Below are positions 8,314 to 17,620 of a DNA stretch of 64,000 bases, piece by piece. A program made the translations under genes and the position numbers. The DNA comes from Psychrobacter glaciei. GTDB taxonomy: Bacteria; Pseudomonadota; Gammaproteobacteria; Pseudomonadales; Moraxellaceae. Numbering within the stretch: the first letter of the stretch is position 1; every line of letters begins with the position of its first letter. The DNA lies in assembly GCF_014652895.1 (NCBI RefSeq), contig NZ_BMZR01000002.1, positions 558,001 through 622,000 of the forward strand, read 5' to 3'. The notes beneath the pieces were generated by a model. That model searched no databases and was not told where the DNA came from. It worked only from the letters and a program-made list of their open reading frames with translations.

Positions 8314-9129
8314 CTAGCCACACGCCCAGTCAAAATTGTTATTCAGCAAATCAATTTGACCATTACCACCGCCCATATTGGCATCGCCAAGCATCTCTTC
8401 AAACTCAATATAAAAAGGGCTAAATTCTGGCATTGCTTGAATAGGATTAGCTGTACCACCAAAGTGATTTTTTGCATGAAATCTATCAAGATTTAATGCA
8501 TCGCCTTTAGTAGAAAACATCGGAATATAAGCATTTTCATCACCTTCATCTGGCCACTCATCAAGCATTTTTCCGACATTAGGATCATCTATTCGGACAA
8601 CGTGCTGAATAAACTGAGCAGGTGCATCTTTGACAAAGCAAGTACTACTCCACTCTTCTACTTCATAGCTTAGACATATAGTATTTTCTTTATTGGGCAT
8701 CGGTGTGGACCCACCAGAGAACTCTGCTTCCGTTAGCCAAATCAATGCCCAGCCACCACCAATAATATCTTCCAGATAAGTTTCTTGACGATGACGATGG
8801 TTAGCATAATTACTCAATGATGCCCAAAAATCTTCAGCGTCTATATTATTCATCTCAGTGAGGTTAGTAATCATGTCCTCGACACCACCAACCCTATCTT
8901 CAAAGGCATCATCCGCTTGAAAAAAAGAGATTGCCACTAGATCTTTCCCTTTTACACGATACGCTTCAGGCACTAATATCGTCCATAAGTGCGCCATCGG
9001 TAGACCGTTAATCCTGCTTCGCGGCCATTGATCCGTGGTGATGCCGACTGGGCGACCAAAAGCCCAACCTTGCCCATGATCTTTATCCGTTAGTTCCAAA
9101 TCATATGCTTGTTTTAATGGTTCCATCAC
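8314..9129 (-). CDS. Hypothetical protein, possible DUF1963/YwqG-like
   Basis: A 271-residue soluble acidic protein. N-terminal FGRPVGITTDQWP and C-terminal FGGTANPIQAMPEF followed by an Asp/Gly-rich GQIDLL segment recall the DUF1963 (YwqG-like) pattern of a GG.P..IQ turn and a D-G-rich loop; the match is weak and by eye only. No signal peptide or membrane segment is seen. It lies 42 bp upstream in the coding direction from the end of the zinc-ribbon gene, so the two may form an operon. It sits between intact guaA and fragment B, so it is probably cargo of a former insertion. Confidence 0.6.
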   Translation of the reverse strand: MMEPLKQAYDLELTDKDHGQGWAFGRPVGITTDQWPRSRINGLPMAHLWTILVPEAYRVKGKDLVAISFFQADDAFEDRVGGVEDMITNLTEMNNIDAEDFWASLSNYANHRHRQETYLEDIIGGGWALIWLTEAEFSGGSTPMPNKENTICLSYEVEEWSSTCFVKDAPAQFIQHVVRIDDPNVGKMLDEWPDEGDENAYIPMFSTKGDALNLDRFHAKNHFGGTANPIQAMPEFSPFYIEFEEMLGDANMGGGNGQIDLLNNNFDWACG

Positions 9130-9171
9130 TCTTACCTCGCCTCCTTAGATCAACCTTATTTATTAGAAGTA

Positions 9172-9858
9172 CTACACTATCCAGTACCACTCAGGCGCGA
9201 GTAAGTAGGTTATACCGCCCGAAAGTAATATAAGTAAGAGAGTAACACCGATTGAACCAATCCACGACGTGCCACCTTGCTTGGCTAATTGTTCATTAAT
9301 TACAGCCGAATCTGTATAAGTATCCGTAATCTTCGTGATTTTTTTAACACTGTGTTTAAGATAAAAGTAATTACCTGAAACGCCTGCTAGGCCAGCCCAT
9401 GCTCCTATAAAAACAGACTGCCCTAACATATTATATTTTTCCATGCCCAACAAATACATTAGAGTTAGATCAACGACTGTTATACCAAGTATGATTAAAA
9501 AGGCGGCTAGATACATTTTTCGATAGCAAAACCAAAAAGAGCCCAAGAAAAAACCAGCTAGATTGAAACTTTGGAAATTAATTTTTTTATTATCAGCACT
9601 TAAAGTAGGTTTATGATTTTTAAACCATTTATTACGGTAGAAATCATCATACTTTTTACCAACGAAGGCTGCTAATAAACTATCAGCTGTCTGAGAGTCA
9701 GATGATGGTGTGTTTTGCATGCTTTGCGCATCTTTAGAAATATTGACCGCTGTTAACGGTGGTGGTGTTTGTCCTTGAATGTCAGACAGATTGTGTCCAC
9801 AGTTTAAACACAAAACCGCTTCATTTGAGTTTTCTTGACCACAGTTATTACAAAGCAT
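9172..9858 (-). CDS. Zinc-ribbon DUF2628 membrane protein
   Basis: The 228-residue product starts with a double-CxxC zinc ribbon (C3, C6, C17, C20: CNNCGQ and CLNCGH), then a Pro/Ser-rich linker, then a segment typical of DUF2628 (FFLGSFWFCYRKMY) and about four membrane helices. Such proteins are probably inner-membrane proteins with a cytosolic metal-binding head; their function is unknown. It is transcribed toward the DUF1963-like gene and lies within the guaA-adjacent interval. Confidence 0.75.
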   Translation of the reverse strand: MLCNNCGQENSNEAVLCLNCGHNLSDIQGQTPPPLTAVNISKDAQSMQNTPSSDSQTADSLLAAFVGKKYDDFYRNKWFKNHKPTLSADNKKINFQSFNLAGFFLGSFWFCYRKMYLAAFLIILGITVVDLTLMYLLGMEKYNMLGQSVFIGAWAGLAGVSGNYFYLKHSVKKITKITDTYTDSAVINEQLAKQGGTSWIGSIGVTLLLILLSGGITYLLAPEWYWIV

Positions 9859-10007
9859 CTTATCCCTTAGTTTTACTGAACAGTTTGTAGTTTTATCTCA
9901 ACTTCAATGATAAATAAAACCGATTAAAGTCGACCATATTATAGACAATAAAGACAAATGTTCAATAAAAAACTGGGGTATTTGCAACTATCTGATGATT
10001 TTGAGCA

Positions 10008-10040
10008 ATAAAAAACACCCAACCAAGTTGAGTGTTTTTT
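10008..10040 (-). terminator. guaA: guaA terminator
   Basis: On the minus strand ACACTCAAC and GTTGGGTGT form a stem followed by TTTTTTATT. It lies 120 bp beyond the guaA stop because a family A repeat is interposed. Confidence 0.8.
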
Positions 10041-10061
10041 CATTGACGACAAGCTGTATAT

Positions 10062-10150
10062 CAATTCGAAAAATTTGAGTAGCGAGGAAAACGAGTGATA
10101 GCACTACATCAAGTAGGCTGAACGAGTTTGACGACGCTAATCAGATTTTT
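10062..10150. repeat. Dispersed intergenic repeat, family A, copy 3 (divergent)
   Basis: GAGGAAAACGAGTGATAGCA, then CTACATCAAGTAGGCTGAACGAG and TTTGACGACGC, follow the same pattern as copies at 2935 and 12107. It separates the guaA stop from its terminator. In the duplicated guaA end (8102-8162) this insert is absent. Confidence 0.7.
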
Positions 10151-10159
10151 AGTTTGATG

Positions 10160-11764
10160 TTATTCCCACTCAATCGTTGCAGGCGGCTTGCTCGAAACAT
10201 CATAAGTCACGCGTGATACTTCAGCGATTTCATTCATAATGCGGTTCGATACCGTCTCGATCAAATCATATGGCAGATGGGCAAAGCGCGCGGTCATAAA
10301 GTCTACGGTTTCAACGGCACGTAACGCGATTACCCACGCATAGCGGCGGCCATCGCCGACCACACCGACCGATTTGATTGGTTGGAATACCGCAAATGCT
10401 TGTGCAGTCTTATCATACCAGCCTGATTTTTCTAGCTCTGCCATGAATATCGCATCAGCTTGACGCAAGATATCTGCATATTCTTTGGTCACTTCACCAA
10501 GGATACGCACGCCCAAACCTGGACCAGGGAACGGATGACGATAGACCATTTTGGCTGGTAGACCCAAAGTAACACCCAGTTTACGTACTTCATCTTTAAA
10601 CAAATCGCGTAATGGCTCAATCAGCTTAAATGCCAAGTCATCTGGCAAACCGCCAACGTTATGATGGCTCTTAATCACATGTGCTTTGCCTTGATGCGAC
10701 TTGGCAGATTCGATGACATCAGGATAAATCGTACCCTGCGCCAAGAACTCAACGACTTTACCATCGCTCTGCTCGCTCACTTGACGCGCGCTCTCAGCGA
10801 ATACGTCGATGAACGTTTTACCAATGATTTTGCGTTTTTTCTCTGGATCAGACTCGCCTGCCAATGCGTTTAAGAATAAATCTTCTGCATCAACACGGAT
10901 GACTTTAACGCCCATGTTTTCTGCAAAGATTTGCATCACTTGGTCACCTTCGTTCAAACGAAGTAAGCCGTTGTCTACAAATACGCAAGTCAGCTGATCG
11001 CCAATGGCTTTGTGCAATAACGCTGCGACCACTGAGCTATCGACACCGCCTGACAGACCTAGTAATACTTGCTTGTCACCGATTTGCTCTTTTAACTGTG
11101 CAATACGCATATCAGCGATATTGTCTGGTGTCCAATCGCCTGCACAGTCGCAGATTTGATGAACGAAACGACCAAGCAGCGCTTGACCTTGTAGAGTATG
11201 GGTCACTTCTGGATGAAACTGTAGACCGTAATATTGCTTGTCGTCATTGGCCATAATTGCAATCGGACAGCTTGGCGTACTGGCAACGATATCGAAGCCT
11301 TCAGGGACTTCAATCACTTTATCGCCATGACTCATCCAGACATTGAGCGTGCCAGCCGCATCTTCGATACCATCGATCAAGGTAGAAGTGCCATTGATGT
11401 TGATCGTCGCTGCACCAAACTCATGGATATCACTGGCATGAACCTGCCCGCCAAAACGATCTGCCATCGCTTGCATACCGTAGCAAATACCCAGTACTGG
11501 TACGCCCAAATCAAACACCGCATCGTTGATACGCGGGCTATTCTCTGCGTGTACGCTCTCAGGGCCACCCGATAGGATGACACCTTTGGCACCAAAATCA
11601 GTAATTCGCTGAGTGTCGATATCAAAGGGTAGCATCTCACAAAACACCCCAGAATCGCGCACACGGCGGGCGATAAGCTGGCTGTACTGCGAGCCAAAAT
11701 CGAGGATAAGAATGCGGTCTTGCTTGATAGTCGGTATTGCAGAAGTGGCAGCGGCAGTGGTCAT
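10160..11764 (-). CDS. guaA: GMP synthase (glutamine-hydrolysing)
   Basis: GuaA converts XMP to GMP using ATP and glutamine-derived ammonia in the cytosol. The 534-residue product shows the class I glutamine amidotransferase domain ([11 protein letters not shown], nucleophile Cys in [13 protein letters not shown]), the ATP pyrophosphatase loop [11 protein letters not shown], and the C-terminal dimerisation domain ([20 protein letters not shown]). The length is close to the family norm of about 525. The N-terminal ten residues (Ala/Thr-rich) are an extension. No guaB is adjacent. The 3' end is the source of fragments A and B. Confidence 0.98.
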   Translation of the reverse strand: MTTAAATSAIPTIKQDRILILDFGSQYSQLIARRVRDSGVFCEMLPFDIDTQRITDFGAKGVILSGGPESVHAENSPRINDAVFDLGVPVLGICYGMQAMADRFGGQVHASDIHEFGAATININGTSTLIDGIEDAAGTLNVWMSHGDKVIEVPEGFDIVASTPSCPIAIMANDDKQYYGLQFHPEVTHTLQGQALLGRFVHQICDCAGDWTPDNIADMRIAQLKEQIGDKQVLLGLSGGVDSSVVAALLHKAIGDQLTCVFVDNGLLRLNEGDQVMQIFAENMGVKVIRVDAEDLFLNALAGESDPEKKRKIIGKTFIDVFAESARQVSEQSDGKVVEFLAQGTIYPDVIESAKSHQGKAHVIKSHHNVGGLPDDLAFKLIEPLRDLFKDEVRKLGVTLGLPAKMVYRHPFPGPGLGVRILGEVTKEYADILRQADAIFMAELEKSGWYDKTAQAFAVFQPIKSVGVVGDGRRYAWVIALRAVETVDFMTARFAHLPYDLIETVSNRIMNEIAEVSRVTYDVSSKPPATIEWE

Positions 11765-12106
11765 AAATCGATGTCCATCAATAAATAAATTGGTGGCCTA
11801 TTTTAACAAGTTTACGCCCTCTATTGGCTATTAGATGCGTAATTGTTCGCGATTATTGATGGTTATCGATAATTATTAGTGAATATTGATAATTATTCGC
11901 CAAAGACGATAATTTTTTATTATACAAATGACGAGTACCTATAAAATTTTTGTTTATATTGTGATATGCTCAAATGATAAGCAATTTAGCTTTAATGCGA
12001 TAGATTTAGTATCGTTAGCTCACACTCATTACCAGACATTGAGCGGTCGCTAAATTGGCTCTAATAATTAACAGCAAACCTAAATAAAAAGTGACAGTCG
12101 GTTCAA
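11765..12106. other. Divergent intergenic region, promoter-bearing by position
   Basis: An AT-rich region between divergently transcribed guaA and the AGPS-like gene. It has short direct repeats of GAT(A/T)ATTGATAATTATT type around 11860-11900. No guanine riboswitch or named operator was recognised. Confidence 0.4.
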
Positions 12107-12203
12107 GATAATTTGGATACAAGGAAGACGAGTGAAGTGTCTACAGGATAGTAGACTGAGCGCGCCTGACCTCGCATCCGATTTATATAGGATTTGACTA
12201 TAT
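12107..12203 (+). repeat. Dispersed intergenic repeat, family A, copy 2
   Basis: Starts GATAATTTGGATACAAGG and ends TTATATAGGATTTGACTATA, matching copy 1 along its full length with scattered substitutions. It ends 24 bp before the AGPS-like start codon. Confidence 0.85.
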
Positions 12204-12227
12204 AATAAATCGAAAGGCTAACTCTCT

Positions 12228-13988
12228 ATGAGCAAAATCAAATCTCTTATCCGTAAAAGTCCTGAATCTGACCAGTCTGAACCTATCGCCGCAAATTCTG
12301 ATAATAAAAATATCGATAACGTCAGTGTAGATAACGTCTCGAAAGATAATACCTCCTTAAATACCCCCATCGAGCAAACGCGCTGGAATGGTTGGGGCAA
12401 TGTCAGTATCAATAAAAAAGTCTCGCCACATGGCGCAAAATTGATCAAATCGCACATCGGTAAAACCAACAAGCTAAAGTCTGTGAGCTTGCAACAAGTG
12501 CTCAAAACTGTGCCCAAATCGCGCTTGCCTACTGCCCTTACCGATCTTGATACGGTATCTATCGATCAAGAGGTCAGGCTCAGACACGCACGTGGGCAAA
12601 GCTTCCCCGATTGGATCGCTATGCATGGTGGCGACTTTGAAGTCTTCCCTGATGGTGTCGCTTTCCCTGAATCGACTGATGATGTCGAGCAATTACTTAA
12701 ACTAGCTCAAGAGCATGATCTTATCGTCATTCCTTTTGGCGGCGGTACTTCGGTGGTTGGTCATATTAATCCACAGAAAGGCTCGCGCCCCGTATTGACC
12801 GTCGCTATGAGCAAGATGGACCAGCTGATTGACTTAGATAATGAGAGTCAAATCGCGACTTTTGGTGCGGGTACGCAAGGGCCTGCGGTTGAGGCACAAT
12901 TGGACGAGCACGGTTACCGTCTAGGACATTATCCACAGTCTTGGGAGCTGTCAACCCTTGGCGGTTGGATCGCCGCGCGCTCTAGTGGTCAGCAGTCGTT
13001 GGGCTACGGGCGCATCGAGCAAATGTTTGCGGGCGGTACGCTAGTTACCCCACAAGGTGTGCTAAATATCGCTGATATTCCGGCTTCATCGGCAGGGCCT
13101 GATTTGCGTGAGATGATGATGGGCACCGAAGGTCGTGCTGGCATCTTTACGACAGTCAAAATGCGCGTACAGTCACAACCAGAAGAAGAGCTATTCAAAG
13201 TCGCTTTTTTACCCAATTGGGCAGCAGGTAAAGCGGTACTCAAACAAGCGGTACAGAGCAATGTTCGCCTGTCGATGCTACGTCTAAGTAATGCGGTCGA
13301 GACCGATGCGCACTTGCATCTGGGCACTACGCCTAGTCAATTCTTGGCTATTAGCACTTATCTAAAAGCACGTGGACTCAGCTCAGATAAAGTCATGCTG
13401 ACTTATGGCGTTTCAGGTGACAAAGCGCATAATAAATTGGCACTTACCCAGTTCAAAAAACTATTAAAGCAGCACGGTAGTGTCACTGGTAAGCTGACCG
13501 ATATCATGGGCAATATCTGGGCACACGGGCGTTTTAAGTTTCCTTATTTGCGTGGTACGTTGTGGGAAAAAGGCATCATGGTCGATACCTTTGAGACCGC
13601 GACCAACTGGATTAATATCGATGAGCAAATGGCGCAGATGCAGGAGGCGGTGAAAAATTCGCTAGCAGATGAAGGCGAGGAAGTCATGGCCTTTACTCAT
13701 ATCTCGCACGTTTATAAGCAAGGTGCCAGTCTTTATACCACTTACTTCTTTAGAGCGGCAAAAGATCACGCTGCTACCTTAAAACGCTGGCAAAAAATCA
13801 AACATGCCGCCAGTGTTAGTTTGGCTAATGGTACAGCCACGATATCGCATCAGCACGGCGTTGGTCGTGATCACGCCCCTTATCTTGGCGCTGAAAAAGG
13901 CGCGCTTGGCCTACAAGTTACCAGTGATATGATTAAAAGCTTAGACCCTGAACAACGTATGAATCCGGGCGTTTTACTTGAAGAGTGA
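12228..13988 (+). CDS. FAD-binding oxidoreductase, alkyl-DHAP synthase (AGPS)-like
   Basis: A 586-residue vanillyl-alcohol-oxidase/AGPS-type flavoprotein. A disordered polar N-terminus (1-50) precedes the FAD-binding PCMH domain with PFGGGTSVVGH, TLGGWIAARSSGQ and MGTEGRAGIFT. The C-terminal FAD-oxidase domain ends with HQHGVGRDH, which matches the HHHG active-site motif of alkyldihydroxyacetonephosphate synthases except that His-2 is Gln, and with EQRMNPGVLL. E. coli YgcU is a similar protein near a sugar kinase. The substrate is unknown; the glpD and FGGY neighbours point to glycerol-phosphate-type compounds. GAAAGGC precedes the ATG. Confidence 0.85.
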   Translation: MSKIKSLIRKSPESDQSEPIAANSDNKNIDNVSVDNVSKDNTSLNTPIEQTRWNGWGNVSINKKVSPHGAKLIKSHIGKTNKLKSVSLQQVLKTVPKSRLPTALTDLDTVSIDQEVRLRHARGQSFPDWIAMHGGDFEVFPDGVAFPESTDDVEQLLKLAQEHDLIVIPFGGGTSVVGHINPQKGSRPVLTVAMSKMDQLIDLDNESQIATFGAGTQGPAVEAQLDEHGYRLGHYPQSWELSTLGGWIAARSSGQQSLGYGRIEQMFAGGTLVTPQGVLNIADIPASSAGPDLREMMMGTEGRAGIFTTVKMRVQSQPEEELFKVAFLPNWAAGKAVLKQAVQSNVRLSMLRLSNAVETDAHLHLGTTPSQFLAISTYLKARGLSSDKVMLTYGVSGDKAHNKLALTQFKKLLKQHGSVTGKLTDIMGNIWAHGRFKFPYLRGTLWEKGIMVDTFETATNWINIDEQMAQMQEAVKNSLADEGEEVMAFTHISHVYKQGASLYTTYFFRAAKDHAATLKRWQKIKHAASVSLANGTATISHQHGVGRDHAPYLGAEKGALGLQVTSDMIKSLDPEQRMNPGVLLEE

Positions 13989-14011
13989 TTGCTTAAAAAG
14001 ATGAACGATAA

Positions 14012-14099
14012 GTGCTATAGCAATATTTTTTACGCAGCCTCTGTCTGGCGAAGCGCACAGCATGCAAGAAAAAATCATTGCTGTAGCACACCGTAATCA
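14012..14099. repeat. Palindromic intergenic repeat, family B, copy 1
   Basis: Ends GTGCTATAGCAAT and ATTGCTGTAGCAC are inverted repeats with one mismatch; the core GCAGCCTCTGTCTGGCGAAG is shared with the other family B copies. Confidence 0.8.
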
Positions 14100-14160
14100 T
14101 GACGCTTTTTTGTTTAAAACTGCCTATGTCATATCAATGGATAACTAAGATGAATCATCT

Positions 14161-15819
14161 ATGAACCAAACCAAACAACGCCAACAAGCTTTAGCCGCTC
14201 TATCACGTTCAGAACCTTGGGATATGCTCATTATTGGCGGCGGTATTACTGGTGCTGGGATTGCCCGCGAAGCAGCGCGGCGCGGCTTGGCGGTATTACT
14301 TATCGAACAAAAAGACTTTGCTTGGGGCACGTCCAGCCGCTCTAGTAAAATGGTACATGGTGGGCTGCGCTACATCGCATCAGGCGACTATAAAACGACT
14401 TTGCTTAGCGTGCGTGAACGTGAGCGCATGCTGAGTGAGGCTGGCGGCTTGGTCAACGAGATGCATTTCGTCATGCCGCATTATAAAGGCAAGTTCCCGC
14501 CGCCATGGATATTTAATACTTTGCTTCGCGTCTACGATAAGCTGGCAGGCAAGCGCTATTTTACCTACTTTAAAAAGGACGCTTTTTTGCGTCTGAATCC
14601 TCATATCAAGCAAAATAATTTTTTGGGTGCCAGTCAGTTTAGTGATGCCGTGACCGATGACTCGCGGCTCGTGATGCGCGTGCTGGACGAGGCCATACAT
14701 GACGGTGCGCAGGCGATTAACTATTTAAAAGCTGAGACGTTACTCACTAATGAGCAGGGCTTAGTAATAGGTGCAGCGCTAAAAGATACCGCTGATTCAA
14801 ATTCTATAGCTAACAACGCTCAAACTTATAACGTTCATGCCAAAGTCGTCGTCAGTGCGACGGGCGCTTGGGCAGATACGCTACGGATGCAAGCCAGCCA
14901 ACAAACCGAACAAACCTTTAATAAGCAAATTCGTCCGTCTCGCGGCAGTCATTTGGTGGTCAGCCAAGAGCGTTTACCGCTTACGCAAGCCTATACCTTT
15001 TTGCACCCTGTCGATAAAAGAGCAGTTTTTGTCTTCCCTTGGGAAAACCGCACCGTCCTTGGTACCACCGATTTGGATCATCCACCGTTAGGCGATGAAG
15101 AGGTCGGCATCACCAGCGAAGAGGTGGATTATCTATTGACCGCGACCAATGATCTCTTTGATGACGTCAACCTAAACCGAGAGGATGTGATCAGCACTTG
15201 GGCAGGCGTGCGTCCGCTGATATCAGAAGGCGGCGATGGTAAGCGCGTCAGTCCGAGCAAAGAAAAGCGCGACCATAGCGTGTGGTTGGATAATAACCTA
15301 GTGACCGTCAGCGGTGGTAAGCTCACGACCTTTCGCCTCATTGCGCTTGATGTCCTTAAAAAGTGTCAAGAAGTGCTCGCCCTTGATGAATCAGTTATTC
15401 AAAACAACAACCTAGACAGCGATCAAGTTTTTAGCAATCAAATCCCAACCAATCCTAAATTTGCGACTTTACCAAAACCTTTACAACAGCGCTTACAAGG
15501 GTTTTATGGCCGGCAACTTGACAGCTTGCTTGAGCTGGCACATGACGAAGACTTAGCTTACGTCACCGATAGCAATACCATTTGGGCGGAGATTCGATTT
15601 GCCGCGCATTATGAGCAAGTGATTCATTTAGATGACTTACTATTGCGGCGCACGCGCTTAGGTTTAATACTACCGCATGGCGCAATGACGCCATTGATTA
15701 GCGCCAGATTGAAGCCAATCTGCCAAGAGGAGCTGGGCTGGAATGAGCAAAGGTGGCAGCAAGAAGCAGAGCGTTATCAACAATTATGGCAACGCTATTA
15801 TCATCTGCCTGCGGCTTAG
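14161..15819 (+). CDS. glpD: Glycerol-3-phosphate dehydrogenase/oxidase
   Basis: GlpD oxidises sn-glycerol-3-phosphate to DHAP and passes electrons to quinone at the inner membrane. The 552-residue product has the FAD dinucleotide fold (IIGGGITGAGIAREAARRGL), GTSSRSSKMVHGGLRY, the substrate-domain motifs FVFPWENRTVLGTTDLDH and WAGVRPL, and the C-terminal helical domain. The length exceeds that of E. coli GlpD (501 aa). It follows the AGPS-like gene in the same direction with a family B repeat between. It is the peripheral membrane type without obvious transmembrane helices. Confidence 0.92.
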   Translation: MNQTKQRQQALAALSRSEPWDMLIIGGGITGAGIAREAARRGLAVLLIEQKDFAWGTSSRSSKMVHGGLRYIASGDYKTTLLSVRERERMLSEAGGLVNEMHFVMPHYKGKFPPPWIFNTLLRVYDKLAGKRYFTYFKKDAFLRLNPHIKQNNFLGASQFSDAVTDDSRLVMRVLDEAIHDGAQAINYLKAETLLTNEQGLVIGAALKDTADSNSIANNAQTYNVHAKVVVSATGAWADTLRMQASQQTEQTFNKQIRPSRGSHLVVSQERLPLTQAYTFLHPVDKRAVFVFPWENRTVLGTTDLDHPPLGDEEVGITSEEVDYLLTATNDLFDDVNLNREDVISTWAGVRPLISEGGDGKRVSPSKEKRDHSVWLDNNLVTVSGGKLTTFRLIALDVLKKCQEVLALDESVIQNNNLDSDQVFSNQIPTNPKFATLPKPLQQRLQGFYGRQLDSLLELAHDEDLAYVTDSNTIWAEIRFAAHYEQVIHLDDLLLRRTRLGLILPHGAMTPLISARLKPICQEELGWNEQRWQQEAERYQQLWQRYYHLPAA

Positions 15820-15846
15820 CGCTTCGTTGAATGTAGATGAAAATTA

Positions 15847-15922
15847 GTGCTGCTTGGGTAAATTTTTTGCAGCCTCTGTCTGCGTAGGCACAACAAGCAA
15901 GGAAAATTTTTCCCAGTAGCAT
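15847..15922. repeat. Palindromic intergenic repeat, family B, copy 2
   Basis: Ends GTGCTGCTTGGGTAAATTTT and AAAATTTTTCCCAGTAGCAT are near inverted repeats; the core GCAGCCTCTGTCTGCGTAGG is shared with the other copies. Confidence 0.85.
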
Positions 15923-15989
15923 GCCACCAGCGCCACATACTCTAAATGAGCTATATCTCTATTACATTACTACATAGTTAAGGACGACT

Positions 15990-17558
15990 ATGACCACGAA
16001 CCTTGATGACCCGATTTATTTCTTAGCTATCGATAACGGCACCCAAAGCGTCAGAGCACTTATCTTTGATCAATTCGGCACTGAGATCGCCAAAGCCCGT
16101 GTGCCTATCGAGCCGTATTTCTCTAAGCAGCCCAACTATGCCGAGCAACATGCCGACTATTATTGGCAAAAGCTCAGCGAGGCCTGCCAGCAATTATGGC
16201 AAAGCTGCGATGTCACCCCAGCACAAATCGCCGGTGTCAGTCTCGCGACCCAGCGCTATACGATGATATGCTTGGATAAGAATAAACAGCCGCTGCGCCC
16301 TGCTATCGTATGGATGGATTTGCGCCGCGCTGAGACCAATGATATTGGTTTCCTAAGTCCATTGACCAAAATCATTGGCATGGGCGAGCTAGTCTCCGAG
16401 GCGCAGCAAAAAGCGCGCTGTAATTGGCTCGCGCAAAACGAGCCTGAAATCTGGGCGAAGACTGCGCACTATGTCAATCTCTCCGCCTACCTCACCTATC
16501 AGCTCACTGGTGAACTCGCTGATTCGACAGGTCACTCCGTCGGCTACCTGCCTTATAACTTTAAAGCACAAAAGTGGCTAAAACCCACAGATCTCAAATG
16601 GCGCTTATTCAGTTGTACCCCTGATCAAATGCCCAAAATTATCTCGCCCGGTCAAAAGCTCGGTCAAATTAATGTTCAAGCCGCCGAGGCCACAGGTATT
16701 CTACAGGGTACACCGATGATTGCTGCCGCCAGCGATAAAGCTTGCGAAGCTCTAGGGGCAGCGGGTCTCGCTACCGACACGGCCTGCTTAAGCTTTGGTA
16801 CCACTGCCACTATTAACACCATCTCTACCGATTACGTCGAAGTCCTCAAGCACATGCCCGCCTACACCGCCGCCGCGCCAAACTATTACAACCATGAGTA
16901 TATGATCTATCGTGGCTTTTGGATGGTCAGCTGGTTTAAAGAGCAGTTTGCTCACTACGAGGAGCAGCTGGCGCAGACTCAGGGTATCGATACCGAAAAA
17001 CTCCTCGACCAAGCGGTCAAAGACATTCCAGCAGGGTCTATGGGTCTGATGATGCAGCCGTATTGGTCGCCCGGTGTTCGTCATCCGGGGCTTGAGGGCA
17101 AAGGCGCGCTCATTGGCTTCGGCGATGTGCACACGCGGGCGCACGTTTACCGCGCTATCTTAGAAGGGTTGGCCTACGAGCTTAAGCTTGGTTTTGATAC
17201 CATTGAGAAGCGCACGGGCAAGCCCATCAAACACTTGCGCGTCTCTGGTGGCGGCTCCCAAAGTGACTCAGCCATGCAGCTCACAGCAGATATTTTTGGC
17301 ATGCCTGCCTACCGACCGCATACTTATGAAGCCTCAGGCTTAGGCGCTGCCATCAACTGTGCGGTAGGTCTTGGCGTTTATCCTGACCATTTAACTGCGA
17401 CACAAGCGATGACCCATTTGGGCGATAAATTCTTACCCATTGATGCCAATGTCCAGCTGTACAAGCGCTTGTATAATGAAGTCTATCTAAAGATGTACGA
17501 GCGCTTACAGCCCTTGTATCATAGCATTCAAGACATCACTGGCTACCCTGCCAAATAA
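15990..17558 (+). CDS. FGGY-family carbohydrate kinase
   Basis: A 522-residue kinase of the FGGY/actin-like ATPase fold, with the N-terminal phosphate loop AIDNGTQSVRALIFD, LSFGTTATINT, and the C-terminal signature SGGGSQSDSAMQLTADIFG followed by YEASGLGAAI. The sequence differs from canonical glycerol kinase (usual DQGTTSSR), so the substrate may be another polyol or sugar. It lies 170 bp after glpD, and with the AGPS-like gene forms a probable catabolic cluster resembling the E. coli ygcU-ygcE pairing. AAGGAC precedes the ATG. Confidence 0.88.
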   Translation: MTTNLDDPIYFLAIDNGTQSVRALIFDQFGTEIAKARVPIEPYFSKQPNYAEQHADYYWQKLSEACQQLWQSCDVTPAQIAGVSLATQRYTMICLDKNKQPLRPAIVWMDLRRAETNDIGFLSPLTKIIGMGELVSEAQQKARCNWLAQNEPEIWAKTAHYVNLSAYLTYQLTGELADSTGHSVGYLPYNFKAQKWLKPTDLKWRLFSCTPDQMPKIISPGQKLGQINVQAAEATGILQGTPMIAAASDKACEALGAAGLATDTACLSFGTTATINTISTDYVEVLKHMPAYTAAAPNYYNHEYMIYRGFWMVSWFKEQFAHYEEQLAQTQGIDTEKLLDQAVKDIPAGSMGLMMQPYWSPGVRHPGLEGKGALIGFGDVHTRAHVYRAILEGLAYELKLGFDTIEKRTGKPIKHLRVSGGGSQSDSAMQLTADIFGMPAYRPHTYEASGLGAAINCAVGLGVYPDHLTATQAMTHLGDKFLPIDANVQLYKRLYNEVYLKMYERLQPLYHSIQDITGYPAK

Positions 17559-17620
17559 GATAAAACGGCTGCGTCAGCCTAACCTTAATATTGATTAGGA
17601 GTGATGGCTTGCGTTGCTGT

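Noticed and set aside
8230-8496. Plus-strand ORF of 88 codons
   Set aside because: It runs antisense through the end of the DUF1963-like gene and the guaA fragment and has no ribosome site or recognisable product.
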